NCBI RefSeq assembly: GCF_003751945.1
Contig: NZ_RJKL01000001.1
Location: forward strand, 7,892,501 to 7,956,500
Source: Couchioplanes caeruleus
Lineage (GTDB): Bacteria > Actinomycetota > Actinomycetes > Mycobacteriales > Micromonosporaceae
Length of the DNA stretch: 64,000 nt
Direction of reading: 5' to 3'
Every line of letters starts with the position of its first letter. Within the stretch, counting starts at the first letter, position 1. The notes under the pieces were generated by a model, which was not told the origin of the DNA, did no database searches, and was given only the letters and a program-made list of their open reading frames with translations. The translations under genes were made by a program, and so were the position numbers. Shown here piece by piece: positions 44,503 to 56,524 of this stretch.

Positions 44503-47067
44503 TCAGTCCTTGGCGAGACCGGCGCGGCGCAGGGCGTCGGCCATCGCGCCGCCGTTGAAGCTGGTGCCGCCGGCGCCCTGGCCTCCCGAGGCCTGGCCGC
44601 CGCGGCGCTGTTGGCCTGCGCCCTGGCGCTGGGCGCCGCCCTGGCGGGGCTGGCCCCCGTCCCGGCCGCCGGCTCGCTGACCGTCACGGCCGCCCTGCTG
44701 ACCATTCCGGCCGCCCTGCTGACCGTCCCGGTCGCCCTGCCGGGCGTCGCCGCTCTGCCGGGAGCCTCCGCCCTGCCGGGAGCCTCCGCCCTGCCGGGTG
44801 TCACGGGCCCCGGACCGGGCGTCGCCGGCCTCGCGCGGTCCGGCCGGTCGTCCGTCGCGGCCGCCTCCGGGGCCGCGGCGGTCGCCGCCACCCTGGCGGG
44901 GCTCGTCGGTCAGGCGCATCGTCAGCGAGATGCGCTTGCGGGCCTCGTCCACGTCGACCACGCGGACCTTGACCACGTCGCCGGACTTCACGATCTCGCG
45001 CGGATCCTTCACGAAGGTGTTCGACAGCGCCGACACGTGGACCAGGCCGTCCTGGTGGACGCCGACGTCGACGAATGCGCCGAACGCCGCCACGTTGGTC
45101 ACCACGCCCTCCAGGACCATGCCCGGCTGCAGGTCGGCGATCTTCTCGACGCCCTCGGCGAAGGTGGCGGTGGTGAAGGCCGGGCGGGGGTCGCGGCCCG
45201 GCTTCTCCAACTCGCGGAGGATGTCGGTGATCGTGGGGAGGCCGACGGTGTCGGTGACGAACCGCTCCGGCTTCAGGGCGCGCAGGATGGGACTGTTGCC
45301 CATGGCGCTGCGCAGATCGGTGCCCGCCTCGGCGAGGATCGTGCGGACCACCGGATAGGACTCCGGGTGCACGCTGGAGGCGTCGAGCGGGTCGTCGCCG
45401 TCCGGGATGCGCAGGAAGCCGGCGCACTGCTCGAACGCCTTCGGGCCGAGTCGGGCGACCTTCTTGATGTCCTTGCGGCTGCGGAACGGGCCGTTGGCGT
45501 CGCGGTGCAGCACGATGTTCTCGGCCAGGCCCGCGCCGATGCCGGAGACCCGGGTCAGCAGGGGAGCGGACGCGGTGTTCACGTCGACGCCGACCGCGTT
45601 GACGCAGTCCTCGACCACCGCGTCGAGCGAGCGCGACAGCTTCACCTCGGACAGGTCGTGCTGGTACTGCCCGACGCCGATGGAGCGAGGGTCGATCTTG
45701 ACCAGCTCGGCGAGCGGATCCTGCAGGCGCCGCGCGATGGAGACCGCACCGCGCAGCGAGACGTCCATCCCGGGCAGTTCCTGCGATGCGTACGCCGACG
45801 CCGAGTACACCGACGCACCGGCCTCGGAGACCATCACCTTGGTGAGCGTCAGCTCCGGGTGCCGCTTGATGAGATCGGCCGCCAGCTTGTCCGTCTCGCG
45901 CGACGCCGTGCCGTTGCCGATGGCGACGAGCTCCACCCCGTGCCGCTGCGCCAGCTCGGCCAGCGTGTGGATCGACGCGTCCCACTTGTTCTGCGGGACG
46001 TGCGGGTAGATCGTCGACGTGGCGACGCACTTGCCCGTGGAGTCGACGACGGCCACCTTCACACCCGTACGGAATCCGGGGTCGAGGCCCATGGTCGTGC
46101 GCGTGCCGGCGGGCGCGGCGAGGAGCAGGTCGCGCAGGTTGGCCGCGAAGACCCGCACGGCCTCGTCCTCGGCCGCCTGCCACAGCCGCACCCGCAGGTC
46201 GGCGCCGAGGTGGATGAGGATGCGGGTGCGCCAGGCCCAGCGGACCGTGTCGAGCAGCCACCGGTCGCCGGGGCGGCCCTGATCGGCGACGCCGAAGCGG
46301 CCGGCGACGGCCGCCTCGAACGACGGCAGGTCGGCCTCGTCGGCGCACGGCTCCATCGTGAGGTCGAGGACCTCCTCCTTCTCGCCGCGGAACATGGCGA
46401 GGATCCGGTGCGAGGGCAGCTTCGTGTACGGCTCGGCGAAGTCGAAGTAGTCGGCGAACTTCGCGCCCTCGGTCTCCTTGCCCTCACGAACCTTCGCCAC
46501 CAGCCGGCCCCGGGTCCACATCCGCTCGCGCAGCGCGCCGATGAGATCGGCGTCCTCGGCGAAGCGCTCGACCAGGATCGCCCGGGCGCCGTCGAGGGCG
46601 ACGGCCGCGTCGGCGACGCCCTTCTCCGGGTCGGCGAAGGCCTCGGCCTCGGCGCGGGGGTCGCGCGCGGGGTCGCCGAGCAGCAGGTCGGCCAGCGGCT
46701 CCAGGCCCGCCTCGCGGGCGATCTGGGCGCGGGTGCGGCGCTTGGGCTTGAAAGGCAGGTAGATGTCCTCGAGCCGGGCCTTGGACTCGGCGCCCATGAT
46801 CTGCGCCTCGAGCGCGTCGTCGAGCTTGCCCTGCGACCGGATCGACTCGAGCACGGCGGTGCGGCGCTCCTCGAGCTCGCGCAGGTAGCCGAGCCGCTCC
46901 TCCAGCACGCGCAACTGCTGGTCGTCGAGGGTGCCGGTGACCTCTTTGCGGTACCGGGCGATGAACGGCACGGTGGCGCCGCCGTCGAGCAGCTCGACGG
47001 CCGCGGCGACCTGGCCCTCGCGGACCCCGAGCTCCTGGGCGATGCGCTGATGGATGGCTGTCGTCAC
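44503..47067 (-). CDS. tex: Tex-family RNA-binding transcription accessory protein
   Basis: A conserved nucleic-acid-binding protein acting on transcription elongation. The 854-residue protein has the N-terminal Tex helices (VREGQVAAAVELLDGGATVPFIARYRKE, split over residues 14-40), the YqgF/RNase-H-like core with GLDPGFRTGVKVAVVD, helix-hairpin-helix motifs (VNTASAPLLTRVSGIGAGLA, VARLGPKAFEQCAGFLRI), and an S1 domain (about 640-710, GMVLEGVVTNVAAFGAFVDVG). Beyond the usual end comes about 110 residues of G/Q/R-rich low complexity (SRQGGGSRQSGDARQGDRDG) and a last conserved-looking FNGGAMADALRRAGLAKD. It is convergent with the flavoprotein gene across the G-rich array. ATG at 47067 is used. 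Confidence 0.96.
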   Translation of the reverse strand: MTTAIHQRIAQELGVREGQVAAAVELLDGGATVPFIARYRKEVTGTLDDQQLRVLEERLGYLRELEERRTAVLESIRSQGKLDDALEAQIMGAESKARLEDIYLPFKPKRRTRAQIAREAGLEPLADLLLGDPARDPRAEAEAFADPEKGVADAAVALDGARAILVERFAEDADLIGALRERMWTRGRLVAKVREGKETEGAKFADYFDFAEPYTKLPSHRILAMFRGEKEEVLDLTMEPCADEADLPSFEAAVAGRFGVADQGRPGDRWLLDTVRWAWRTRILIHLGADLRVRLWQAAEDEAVRVFAANLRDLLLAAPAGTRTTMGLDPGFRTGVKVAVVDSTGKCVATSTIYPHVPQNKWDASIHTLAELAQRHGVELVAIGNGTASRETDKLAADLIKRHPELTLTKVMVSEAGASVYSASAYASQELPGMDVSLRGAVSIARRLQDPLAELVKIDPRSIGVGQYQHDLSEVKLSRSLDAVVEDCVNAVGVDVNTASAPLLTRVSGIGAGLAENIVLHRDANGPFRSRKDIKKVARLGPKAFEQCAGFLRIPDGDDPLDASSVHPESYPVVRTILAEAGTDLRSAMGNSPILRALKPERFVTDTVGLPTITDILRELEKPGRDPRPAFTTATFAEGVEKIADLQPGMVLEGVVTNVAAFGAFVDVGVHQDGLVHVSALSNTFVKDPREIVKSGDVVKVRVVDVDEARKRISLTMRLTDEPRQGGGDRRGPGGGRDGRPAGPREAGDARSGARDTRQGGGSRQGGGSRQSGDARQGDRDGQQGGRNGQQGGRDGQRAGGRDGGQPRQGGAQRQGAGQQRRGGQASGGQGAGGTSFNGGAMADALRRAGLAKD

Positions 47068-47131
47068 GCGGTCGATTGTGACCGAGGGGTACGACAGTTG
47101 TCGCGGCGCCCCGCGAGACCCGCGTCGATGA

Positions 47132-48094
47132 TCACCCGGTCCGGGCGCCCGCGTCGCGCTGCACGGCCCAGAGCGCCGCCTCCGTCCGCGACGCCGCGCC
47201 GGTCTTGCGCAGCAGGTTGGAGACGTGCACGGTGACCGTACGTATCGAGATGCCGAGCGCGCCGGCGATCTGTTTGTTGCTCATGCCCTCGGCCAGGCAG
47301 CCGAGCACCTCCCGCTCGCGCGCGGTCAACTCCACCGGCCCCCGGAGCTGCTCGGCGAGGTGCTGCGGCCCGCCGGCCACGGCCAGCAGCTCGGTGAGCC
47401 GGTACGGGTTTCCGCCCGTGCGGCGCCACACCGCGTCGCAGAGGTCGCGCGACGGCGGGCCTTCGCCGTACGCGTGACCGAGGATCTGGGCGACGTGAGC
47501 GGCGGTGAGGGGTCCGAGGTGCCGGCGCACGGCCCCCGGGGCGCCGGCCAGACGCTCCAGGGCGCGGACGGCCAGCGCCGGTTCGGCCGCCGCGTCCGGC
47601 GGCCGGGAGGTCACCACGAGCAGGGCGGGCAGGTCCGCGCCGGCCAGCTCCGTGATCAGGCTCAGGCTCGCCGGGTCCAGGGCGTGGAGGTCCTCGACCA
47701 GCAGGACGGCCGATCGGCCGCCGATCAGCGCGCGTACGGTGGTCACCGCCAGGCGCAGCAGCGCGTCGGGCGCGTACCGCTCCCGGGGGACATCGGGGTC
47801 CTGGGCGAGCCAGGCCAGCGCGTCCGGCGGCACCGGCAGGTCGGGGCGCGGCCCGTGGGCGGCCAGAACGGCGGCGAGCCAGTCGTACGGCGCGGGGGAG
47901 TGCAGCCGCGCCGAACCGGACAGCACCACCTCGGGGGTCGCGACCTGCACCGCCGCCGCGGCCAGGGTGCTCTTGCCGGTCCCGGCCGGCCCGGTGACGA
48001 CGGCGGGCACACACCGACCGCCGCCGCGCACACGTTCCCAGGCGTGCCGCAGCTCGTCCAGCTCGGCCGCCCGGCCCACCATCGGTACCGGCAT
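47132..48094 (-). CDS. Short LuxR-family regulator with AAA-type ATPase domain
   Basis: The protein has about 320 residues. The N-terminus has MVGRAAELDELRHAWERVRGG and the P-loop GPAGTGKSTLA (about 34-44). Walker B is AVLLVEDLHALDPASLSLI. The C-terminal LuxR HTH (about 250-318) reads LTAREREVLGCLAEGMSNKQIAGALGIS with the recognition helix RTVTVHVSNLLRKTG. It is far shorter than classical LAL regulators (about 900), lacking the TPR-like middle. The start is ambiguous: ATG at 48094 or GTG at 48097/48100. The region to the divergent PP2C gene holds overlapping palindromes at 48106-48124, a likely binding site for this or another regulator. Confidence 0.88.
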   Translation of the reverse strand: MPVPMVGRAAELDELRHAWERVRGGGRCVPAVVTGPAGTGKSTLAAAAVQVATPEVVLSGSARLHSPAPYDWLAAVLAAHGPRPDLPVPPDALAWLAQDPDVPRERYAPDALLRLAVTTVRALIGGRSAVLLVEDLHALDPASLSLITELAGADLPALLVVTSRPPDAAAEPALAVRALERLAGAPGAVRRHLGPLTAAHVAQILGHAYGEGPPSRDLCDAVWRRTGGNPYRLTELLAVAGGPQHLAEQLRGPVELTAREREVLGCLAEGMSNKQIAGALGISIRTVTVHVSNLLRKTGAASRTEAALWAVQRDAGARTG

Positions 48095-48105
48095 CACCAC
48101 CCAAC

Positions 48106-48124
48106 ACTACGTAGTACGTACTAC
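48106..48124. promoter_or_regulatory. Overlapping perfect palindromes between luxR-like and PP2C genes
   Basis: ACTACGTAGTACGTACTAC contains a perfect 10-bp palindrome (48106-48115) and a perfect 14-bp palindrome (GTAGTACGTACTAC, 48111-48124), sharing a GTAGT half-site. Half-sites ACTAC/GTAGT appear three times. It is strongly AT-biased for this genome and sits 12-17 bp before the luxR-like start. Probably an operator. Confidence 0.6.
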
Positions 48125-48158
48125 AGACATGCTCTCCGCCCTTTGGCAGTCTGGGGGC

Positions 48159-48884
48159 ATGAGCTTGGTGCTACGCGCGGTCGCCGCCTCCGATCAGGGG
48201 CTGGTCCGGTCGAACAACGAGGACGCGGTCTTCGTCGGTGGACGGCTGCTGGTCGTGGCGGACGGCATGGGCGGCCTGCCCGCCGGGGAACTCGCCAGTG
48301 ACATCCTGGTGAAGTCGGTAGCCGTCGTCGACGACCTGCCCGACACGGGAGAACCCCTGCAGGACCTGATCGCCGCGCTCGGCACGGCGAACGAGCGGAT
48401 CGAGGCCGCGGTCGCGGACGACGAGGCCCGCGACGGCATGGGTACGACGGTGACGGCGTTGCTGCTGGCCGGCGACCGGGTCGCGGCCCTGAACGTCGGC
48501 GACTCCCGCTGCTACCTGATGCGCGACGGGGACCTGACGCAGATCACCCGCGACGACACGTACGTGCAGGCGCTGGTGGACCAGGGGGTGCTGACGCCGG
48601 ACGACGCCCGGCGGCATCCGCAGCGCGCGCTGGTGACCCAGGCGGTGCAGGGCGGGCCGTTCCGTCCGGCCGGGCGGATGGTGCCGGTGCAGGCCGGCGA
48701 CCGGTTCCTGCTGTGCAGCGACGGGCTCAGCGACTATGTCGAGGACGAGGTCATCGCCGCGACGCTGCGGGCGTACCAGGACCGGCAGGTGTGCGCGGCG
48801 GAGCTGATCGCGCGGACGCTGGAGGCGGGCGCGCCGGACAACGTCACGGTGATCGTCGCCGATCTCGAGCCGGCCGCAGACTAG
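48159..48884 (+). CDS. PP2C-family Ser/Thr protein phosphatase
   Basis: Metal-dependent phosphatase likely opposing the Ser/Thr kinases. The 241-residue protein is a minimal PP2C domain without membrane helix: SDQGLVRSNNEDAV (motif 1), VVADGMGGLPAGELAS (metal Asp), GMGTTVTALLL, LNVGDSRCYLMRDG, LLCSDGLSDYVEDE and the final APDNVTVIVADL. The metal-binding Asp residues are all present. ATG at 48159 is chosen. It is soluble, whereas PstP-type enzymes linked to pknB have a membrane helix. It is divergent from a LuxR-ATPase and 9 nt upstream of a GNAT gene, probably co-transcribed. The two receptor kinases are about 7-10 kb upstream. Confidence 0.94.
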   Translation: MSLVLRAVAASDQGLVRSNNEDAVFVGGRLLVVADGMGGLPAGELASDILVKSVAVVDDLPDTGEPLQDLIAALGTANERIEAAVADDEARDGMGTTVTALLLAGDRVAALNVGDSRCYLMRDGDLTQITRDDTYVQALVDQGVLTPDDARRHPQRALVTQAVQGGPFRPAGRMVPVQAGDRFLLCSDGLSDYVEDEVIAATLRAYQDRQVCAAELIARTLEAGAPDNVTVIVADLEPAAD

Positions 48885-48893
48885 GGTCGACCG

Positions 48894-49433
48894 GTGCTGC
48901 TCACCACCGAGCGCCTGGTGCTGCGCCGGTTCCGACTGGAGGACGTGCCGGCGCTGGCCGCGTACCGTTCCGATCCCGGGGTCGCCCGTTACCAGTCGTG
49001 GCGCTCACCCTACTCGCTCGACAAGGCCCGCTACGCGGTTCAGACGATGGTCGCGGCCGATCCGGGGCAGCCGGGCTGGTTTCAGTACGCGGTGGAGCTC
49101 CCGGACGAGGCGGCGCTGATCGGCGACGTGGGCGTCAACCTGGCCGACAACCTGATGCAGGCCGAGATCGGTTACACCTTGGACCCGCGCTGGCAGGGCC
49201 ACGGCTACGCCTCGGAGGCGGTCCGCGGTGTCCTCGGCCACCTCTTCACCGTGCGGGGCCTGCGCCGGGTGTCGGCGGAGTGCGACGCCCGCAACACGGC
49301 CTCGGCGCGGCTGTTGGAGCGGGTCGGCTTCACCCGCGAGGGTCTGCGGCGCCAGCACACCTGGATCAAGAACGAGTGGACCGACGACCTGCTCTACGGC
49401 CTGCTGTCCGACGAGTGGCCGCCTGGACGCTGA
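48894..49433 (+). CDS. GNAT-family N-acetyltransferase, RimJ/RimL type
   Basis: A 179-residue acetyltransferase. The opening LLTTERLVLRRFRLEDVPALAAY is the RimJ/RimL hallmark. Motif A (EIGYTLDPRWQGHGYASEAV) contains the acetyl-CoA loop RWQGHGYA, and motif B is RVSAECDARNTASARLLERVGF. It ends with the Glu/Trp-rich IKNEWTDDLLYGLL. GTG at 48894, 9 nt after the PP2C stop, suggests an operon. The substrate is probably an amino group on a ribosomal protein, peptide or antibiotic. It is not distinguishable here. Confidence 0.9.
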   Translation: MLLTTERLVLRRFRLEDVPALAAYRSDPGVARYQSWRSPYSLDKARYAVQTMVAADPGQPGWFQYAVELPDEAALIGDVGVNLADNLMQAEIGYTLDPRWQGHGYASEAVRGVLGHLFTVRGLRRVSAECDARNTASARLLERVGFTREGLRRQHTWIKNEWTDDLLYGLLSDEWPPGR

Positions 49434-49557
49434 CCGGTGACGCACCCGGACGGGCGGTTGTCCACAGGCTCGGCGGGATCGAGGGCGCGACGTGCCTGGC
49501 CAGGGCTATGGTGCTCGTGCAGCACGGTCCGCCCGTCACGGCGAAGGAGCCTCGGTC

Positions 49558-49974
49558 ATGACTAGTCGCCTCAACCCGTACATCTCGTTTCCCGGCGGCA
49601 CGGCGCGCGCCGCCATGGAGTTCTACCGCGACGTCTTCGGCGGCGAGCTGCGCATCAGCACCTTCGGCGACTTCGGTGCGCCCGACCCCAGCGCGGCCGA
49701 CAAGGTCATGCACGCCATGCTCGAGGCGCCGAACGGTTTCACGCTGATGGGCGCCGACGTGCCGCCGGGCATGCCGCACGTGTCCGGCACCAGCATCTCG
49801 GTCAGCCTCAGCGGCGACGACGCCGACGACCTGCGCGGCTACTGGGAGAAGCTGTCCGGCGGCGGCACGGTGACCATGCCCCTGGAGAAGCAGGCGTGGG
49901 GCGACGAGTTCGGCATGTGCAAGGACCGGTTCGGCGTCGACTGGATGGTCAACATCACCTCCCCTCAGCCCTGA
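49558..49974 (+). CDS. VOC-superfamily protein, PhnB/YjdN-like
   Basis: A 138-residue single-chain vicinal-oxygen-chelate fold protein of the PhnB (formerly 3-demethylubiquinone methyltransferase-like) group: LNPYISFPGGTARAAMEFYRDVFGGEL at the N-terminus (residues 5-31 region), DKVMHAMLEAPNGFTLMGAD, and the closing WGDEFGMCKDRFGVDWMVNI, which is the family signature. Such proteins are small, dimeric and of mostly unknown substrate. ATG at 49558 follows GGAG about 9 nt upstream. 124 bp of mostly noncoding DNA separates it from the GNAT gene. Confidence 0.9.
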   Translation: MTSRLNPYISFPGGTARAAMEFYRDVFGGELRISTFGDFGAPDPSAADKVMHAMLEAPNGFTLMGADVPPGMPHVSGTSISVSLSGDDADDLRGYWEKLSGGGTVTMPLEKQAWGDEFGMCKDRFGVDWMVNITSPQP

Positions 49975-50006
49975 TCCGTGCGCGCCGCGCCCGCCGCTCT
50001 GGCGTG

Positions 50007-50108
50007 TCTCCGGCGGTGTCGGCCGGGTGTGCGGCGTGGGTCTCCGGCGGTGTCGGTCGGGTGTGCGGCGCGGGTTCCCGGTGGTGTCGGGTGGGTGCGC
50101 GGCGGGGA
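50007..50108. repeat. Three-copy 34-bp tandem repeat upstream of the MmcQ/YjbR-like gene
   Basis: Units at 50007-50040, 50041-50074 and 50075-50108 share CCGGYGGTGTCGGxCGGGTG and a GCGGCG core. The first two are about 94% identical, the third is diverged. It ends 19 bp before the ATG of the next gene, so it occupies its leader or promoter. Confidence 0.8.
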
Positions 50109-50127
50109 GGTGGGCGATCATTGCCGG

Positions 50128-50523
50128 ATGCACGCTCAGCCGGGCCCGACCATGCTCGAGGAACTGCGCCGGATCTGTCTTGCCCTGCCGGAGGTCACCG
50201 AGCGCCTCAGCCACGGTGCGCCGACCTGGTTCGTGCGCGGTAAGCGGACCTTCGTGTCGCTCATGGCGGACGGCCACCACGACGCGGACTTCCCCCATCT
50301 CTGGTGTGCCGCCCCGCCGGGCGCGCAGGAGGAGCTGATCGCCGCCGATCCCGGGCGCTTCTTCCGGCCGCCTTACGTGGGCCATCGCGGGTGGCTCGGG
50401 GTGCGGCTCGACGGCGACGTGGACTGGGACGAGATCGCGGAGCTGTGCGAGGACGCATTCCTCACCATCGCCCCGAAGTCGCTGCGGGCGACCGTCGAGG
50501 AGCGGCGCCCGGACGCACGCTGA
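50128..50523 (+). CDS. MmcQ/YjbR-family (DUF419-like) DNA-binding-fold protein
   Basis: A 131-residue protein of the MmcQ/YjbR family, which has a CyaY-like fold and is suspected of DNA binding. Typical segments: LEELRRICLALPEVTERLSHG (start of the domain), APTWFVRGKRTFVSLM, and PPYVGHRGWLGVRLDGDVDWDEIAELCEDAF, broken here at its middle. ATG at 50128 (MHAQPGPT) or 50152 (MLEELRR) are both possible; the second matches the family start better. The preceding DNA is a three-copy repeat that may affect its promoter. Function in the cell is not established. Confidence 0.88.
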   Translation: MHAQPGPTMLEELRRICLALPEVTERLSHGAPTWFVRGKRTFVSLMADGHHDADFPHLWCAAPPGAQEELIAADPGRFFRPPYVGHRGWLGVRLDGDVDWDEIAELCEDAFLTIAPKSLRATVEERRPDAR

Positions 50524-50553
50524 CGGACGGCCGGCTGTAAGGGGTGAGGCACA

Positions 50554-51000
50554 ATGTCGGTCATGACAACGCCCTCGACCGTGCCGCTCGGCTACCGCTT
50601 GATCAGTGGGCCGCCCCACGTCGACGACTACCTCGCACTGCGCGAGCGATCCGGACTGTCGCCGCGCCGGCCCGACCAAGCGGCGGCCGCGCTCCGCGGG
50701 AGTTGGGCGGCTGCGCACGTGGTGCACCAGGAGACCGGCACGACGGTCGGCATGGGTCGGGTGCTCGGCGACGGCGGCTGGTACTTCCACGTGGTGGACA
50801 TGGCGGTGCTGCCGGATCATCAACGCCGCGGTATCGGGGATGCGGTGCTCACCACGCTGCTGGAGGCGATCCGGCGGGAGGCGCCGCCCGGTGCATACGT
50901 CAATCTGCTAGCCGATCCGCCGGGGCGCCGTCTCTACGAACGGCATGGTTTCCGGCTCACGGCACCTTCCTCGGAGGGGATGGCCCTGATCCTGGGCTGA
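50554..51000 (+). CDS. GNAT-family N-acetyltransferase
   Basis: A 148-residue acetyltransferase. GYRLISGPPHVDDYLALRERSGLS opens the protein, the acetyl-CoA signature is VVDMAVLPDHQRRGIGDAVL (QRRGIG loop), and the end has PPGRRLYERHGFRL, the classical C-terminal GNAT segment. The central TTVGMGRVLGDGGWYFHV suits a small diffusible substrate. ATG at 50554 follows GGGGTGAGG. It is 30 bp after the MmcQ-like gene and convergent with glgB. Substrate unknown. Confidence 0.9.
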   Translation: MSVMTTPSTVPLGYRLISGPPHVDDYLALRERSGLSPRRPDQAAAALRGSWAAAHVVHQETGTTVGMGRVLGDGGWYFHVVDMAVLPDHQRRGIGDAVLTTLLEAIRREAPPGAYVNLLADPPGRRLYERHGFRLTAPSSEGMALILG

Positions 51001-51002
51001 CC

Positions 51003-51126
51003 GGCACGGCCGGCGGGCGCAGGCGGGCGACGGCGGGCGGCGGGCGACGTCGGGCGGCGGGCGACGGCGGGCGACGGCGGGCGCGGGCAGGCGACCGCGG
51101 GCCGCGGGCGCAGCCGGCGCAGGCGG
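51003..51126. repeat. Low-complexity GGCGGGCGAC-type repeat tract
   Basis: About 120 bp made almost entirely of degenerate CGGGCGACGG / GGCGGGCG units, between the GNAT stop and a strong hairpin. No consistent period is held for long. No gene is present. Confidence 0.7.
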
Positions 51127-51130
51127 GTGA

Positions 51131-51164
51131 CGGCGGACGGCGGCGAGCCCGCCGCCGTCCGCCG
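51131..51164. terminator. Very strong bidirectional terminator hairpin before glgB 3' end
   Basis: Perfect 15-bp arms at 51131-51145 and 51150-51164 with a 4-nt AGCC loop. It lies 36 bp beyond the glgB stop on the minus strand and about 130 bp after the GNAT stop on the plus strand. Confidence 0.85.
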
Positions 51165-51199
51165 GGTCGGCCCGGATTCGGCCGGGGGAGCGGTCCGGC

Positions 51200-53374
<2,175 letters not shown>

Positions 53375-53393
53375 CGGTTCTTCCTCCGGGGTG

Positions 53394-54700
53394 TCAGCCG
53401 ACGAGCCGGGAGATGGACCGCAGCGGGATCCGCAGCCATCCCGGCCGGTGCCGGGCTTCGTACGCGGCCTCGTAAACCGCCTTGTCCAGCTCGTACGCCG
53501 CCAGCAGCGCGCCCTGCTCGCGCGGGTCGGTGCCGGCCGATGCCGCGTACCCGTCGCAGAAGGAGGCACGGTTGCGGTCGACCCATTCGCGGGCCCGCGC
53601 GGCCAGATGTTCCTCGTCGTCCTGGTCCACCAGCAGCTGGTACGCGGCGTACTCGTAGCTGCGCAGCACCCCGGCGACGTCCCGCAGCGGCGAGTCCGGC
53701 ATCCGGCGCTCGTCCAGCGGCTGACCCGGCTCGCCCTCGAAGTCGATGAGCAGCCACGCCTGCGGGGTGCGCAGCACCTGGCCCAGGTGCAGATCGCCGT
53801 GGACCCGCTGGACGGTCACCTGCTCGCCGGTCAGCTTGCGGAACCGTTCCTCGATGACGGGGACGTACTCCCGCAGCTCCGGCACGGTGCCGGCGGCGGC
53901 GTTCAGCCGGGCCACGACGGCGTCGACCGGGAACGGCGACGGGCCGGTGCCCATCTCCTCGGCGAGGGTGCGGTGCACCGAGGCGACCGCCTCGCCCAGC
54001 CGGTACGACTCCCCGGCGAAGTCGCCGCCGGTCTCGTCGGCACGCAGTTCGGCGTCGGCGAACAGGTCGCGGGCGCTGGCCGTGGCCATGGCCCAGCCCT
54101 CGGCCGAGTTGGCCGCGTACGCGGTGACCATGCCCAGCGGGCAGGGCGCGGTCTCGGAGCCCATCTCGACGGAGCCGAGCAGCCGGGCGACGTGCGGGTT
54201 GCCGGCCCGGCCCAGGACGCGGTTGAGCTCGATGTCGGGGTTGATGCCGCAGTCGACCCGCCGGAAGATCTTGAAGATCGCCTCCTGCTCGAAGATCACG
54301 CTGGTGTTGCTCTGCTCGGCGTCGAAGACCCGCGGCGCGGCGTCCACCGGCAGCGTGGTGCCGGGCTCCTTGGCGAAGACGACGTCGCCGACGATCGCCG
54401 AGGAGTCGATGAGCGACAGCAGGTGCTTGGCCGCGCCGGTGTCGTACAGGGCGTCGTAGCCGGTCCGGTCGTTGTCGGTGCCGATCGTGGCGACGGTGCT
54501 GTATTCGGAGATCGGGCCGTTGTCCCAGGCCACGAGCACCTGGTACCGCTCCGAGCTGCCGTCGGTGTAGGTGGCGTCGACGAGCATCAGGTCGAGGTCG
54601 TCGCGCAGGGCCGTCACCGAGCCGGGCTCGGCGGAGGCGAGGGTCCGGCTGCGGCCTGCGTACCAGCGTTGCTGGGGGAGCCATTCGGTGAAGGGCAGCG

Positions 54701-54704
<4 letters not shown>
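53394..54704 (-). CDS. mak: Maltokinase
   Basis: Phosphorylates maltose to alpha-maltose-1-phosphate, the substrate of GlgE. The 436-residue protein has an aminoglycoside-phosphotransferase-like fold: [15 protein letters not shown] opens it in the standard Mak/Pep2 fashion. [16 protein letters not shown] (catalytic Asp, about 305) and [18 protein letters not shown] (metal-binding DFE) mark the active site, and [20 protein letters not shown] is the substrate-lobe signature. ATG at 54704 overlaps the treS stop by 4 nt (ATGA), so maltose produced by TreS is directly channelled to a coupled kinase. The C-terminus ends SISRLVG. Confidence 0.95.
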
Positions 54705-56488
<1,784 letters not shown>

Positions 56489-56524
56489 CTACCCCACCCC
56501 GCAGGAACTTCCATCGCGTGCGCC

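Noticed and set aside
44124..44891. Repetitive 'protein' over the 16-bp array (RWGAGPLGCRAAGVPG-like in every frame)
   Set aside because: Produced by a non-multiple-of-three tandem repeat. No start signal or gene-like codon bias.
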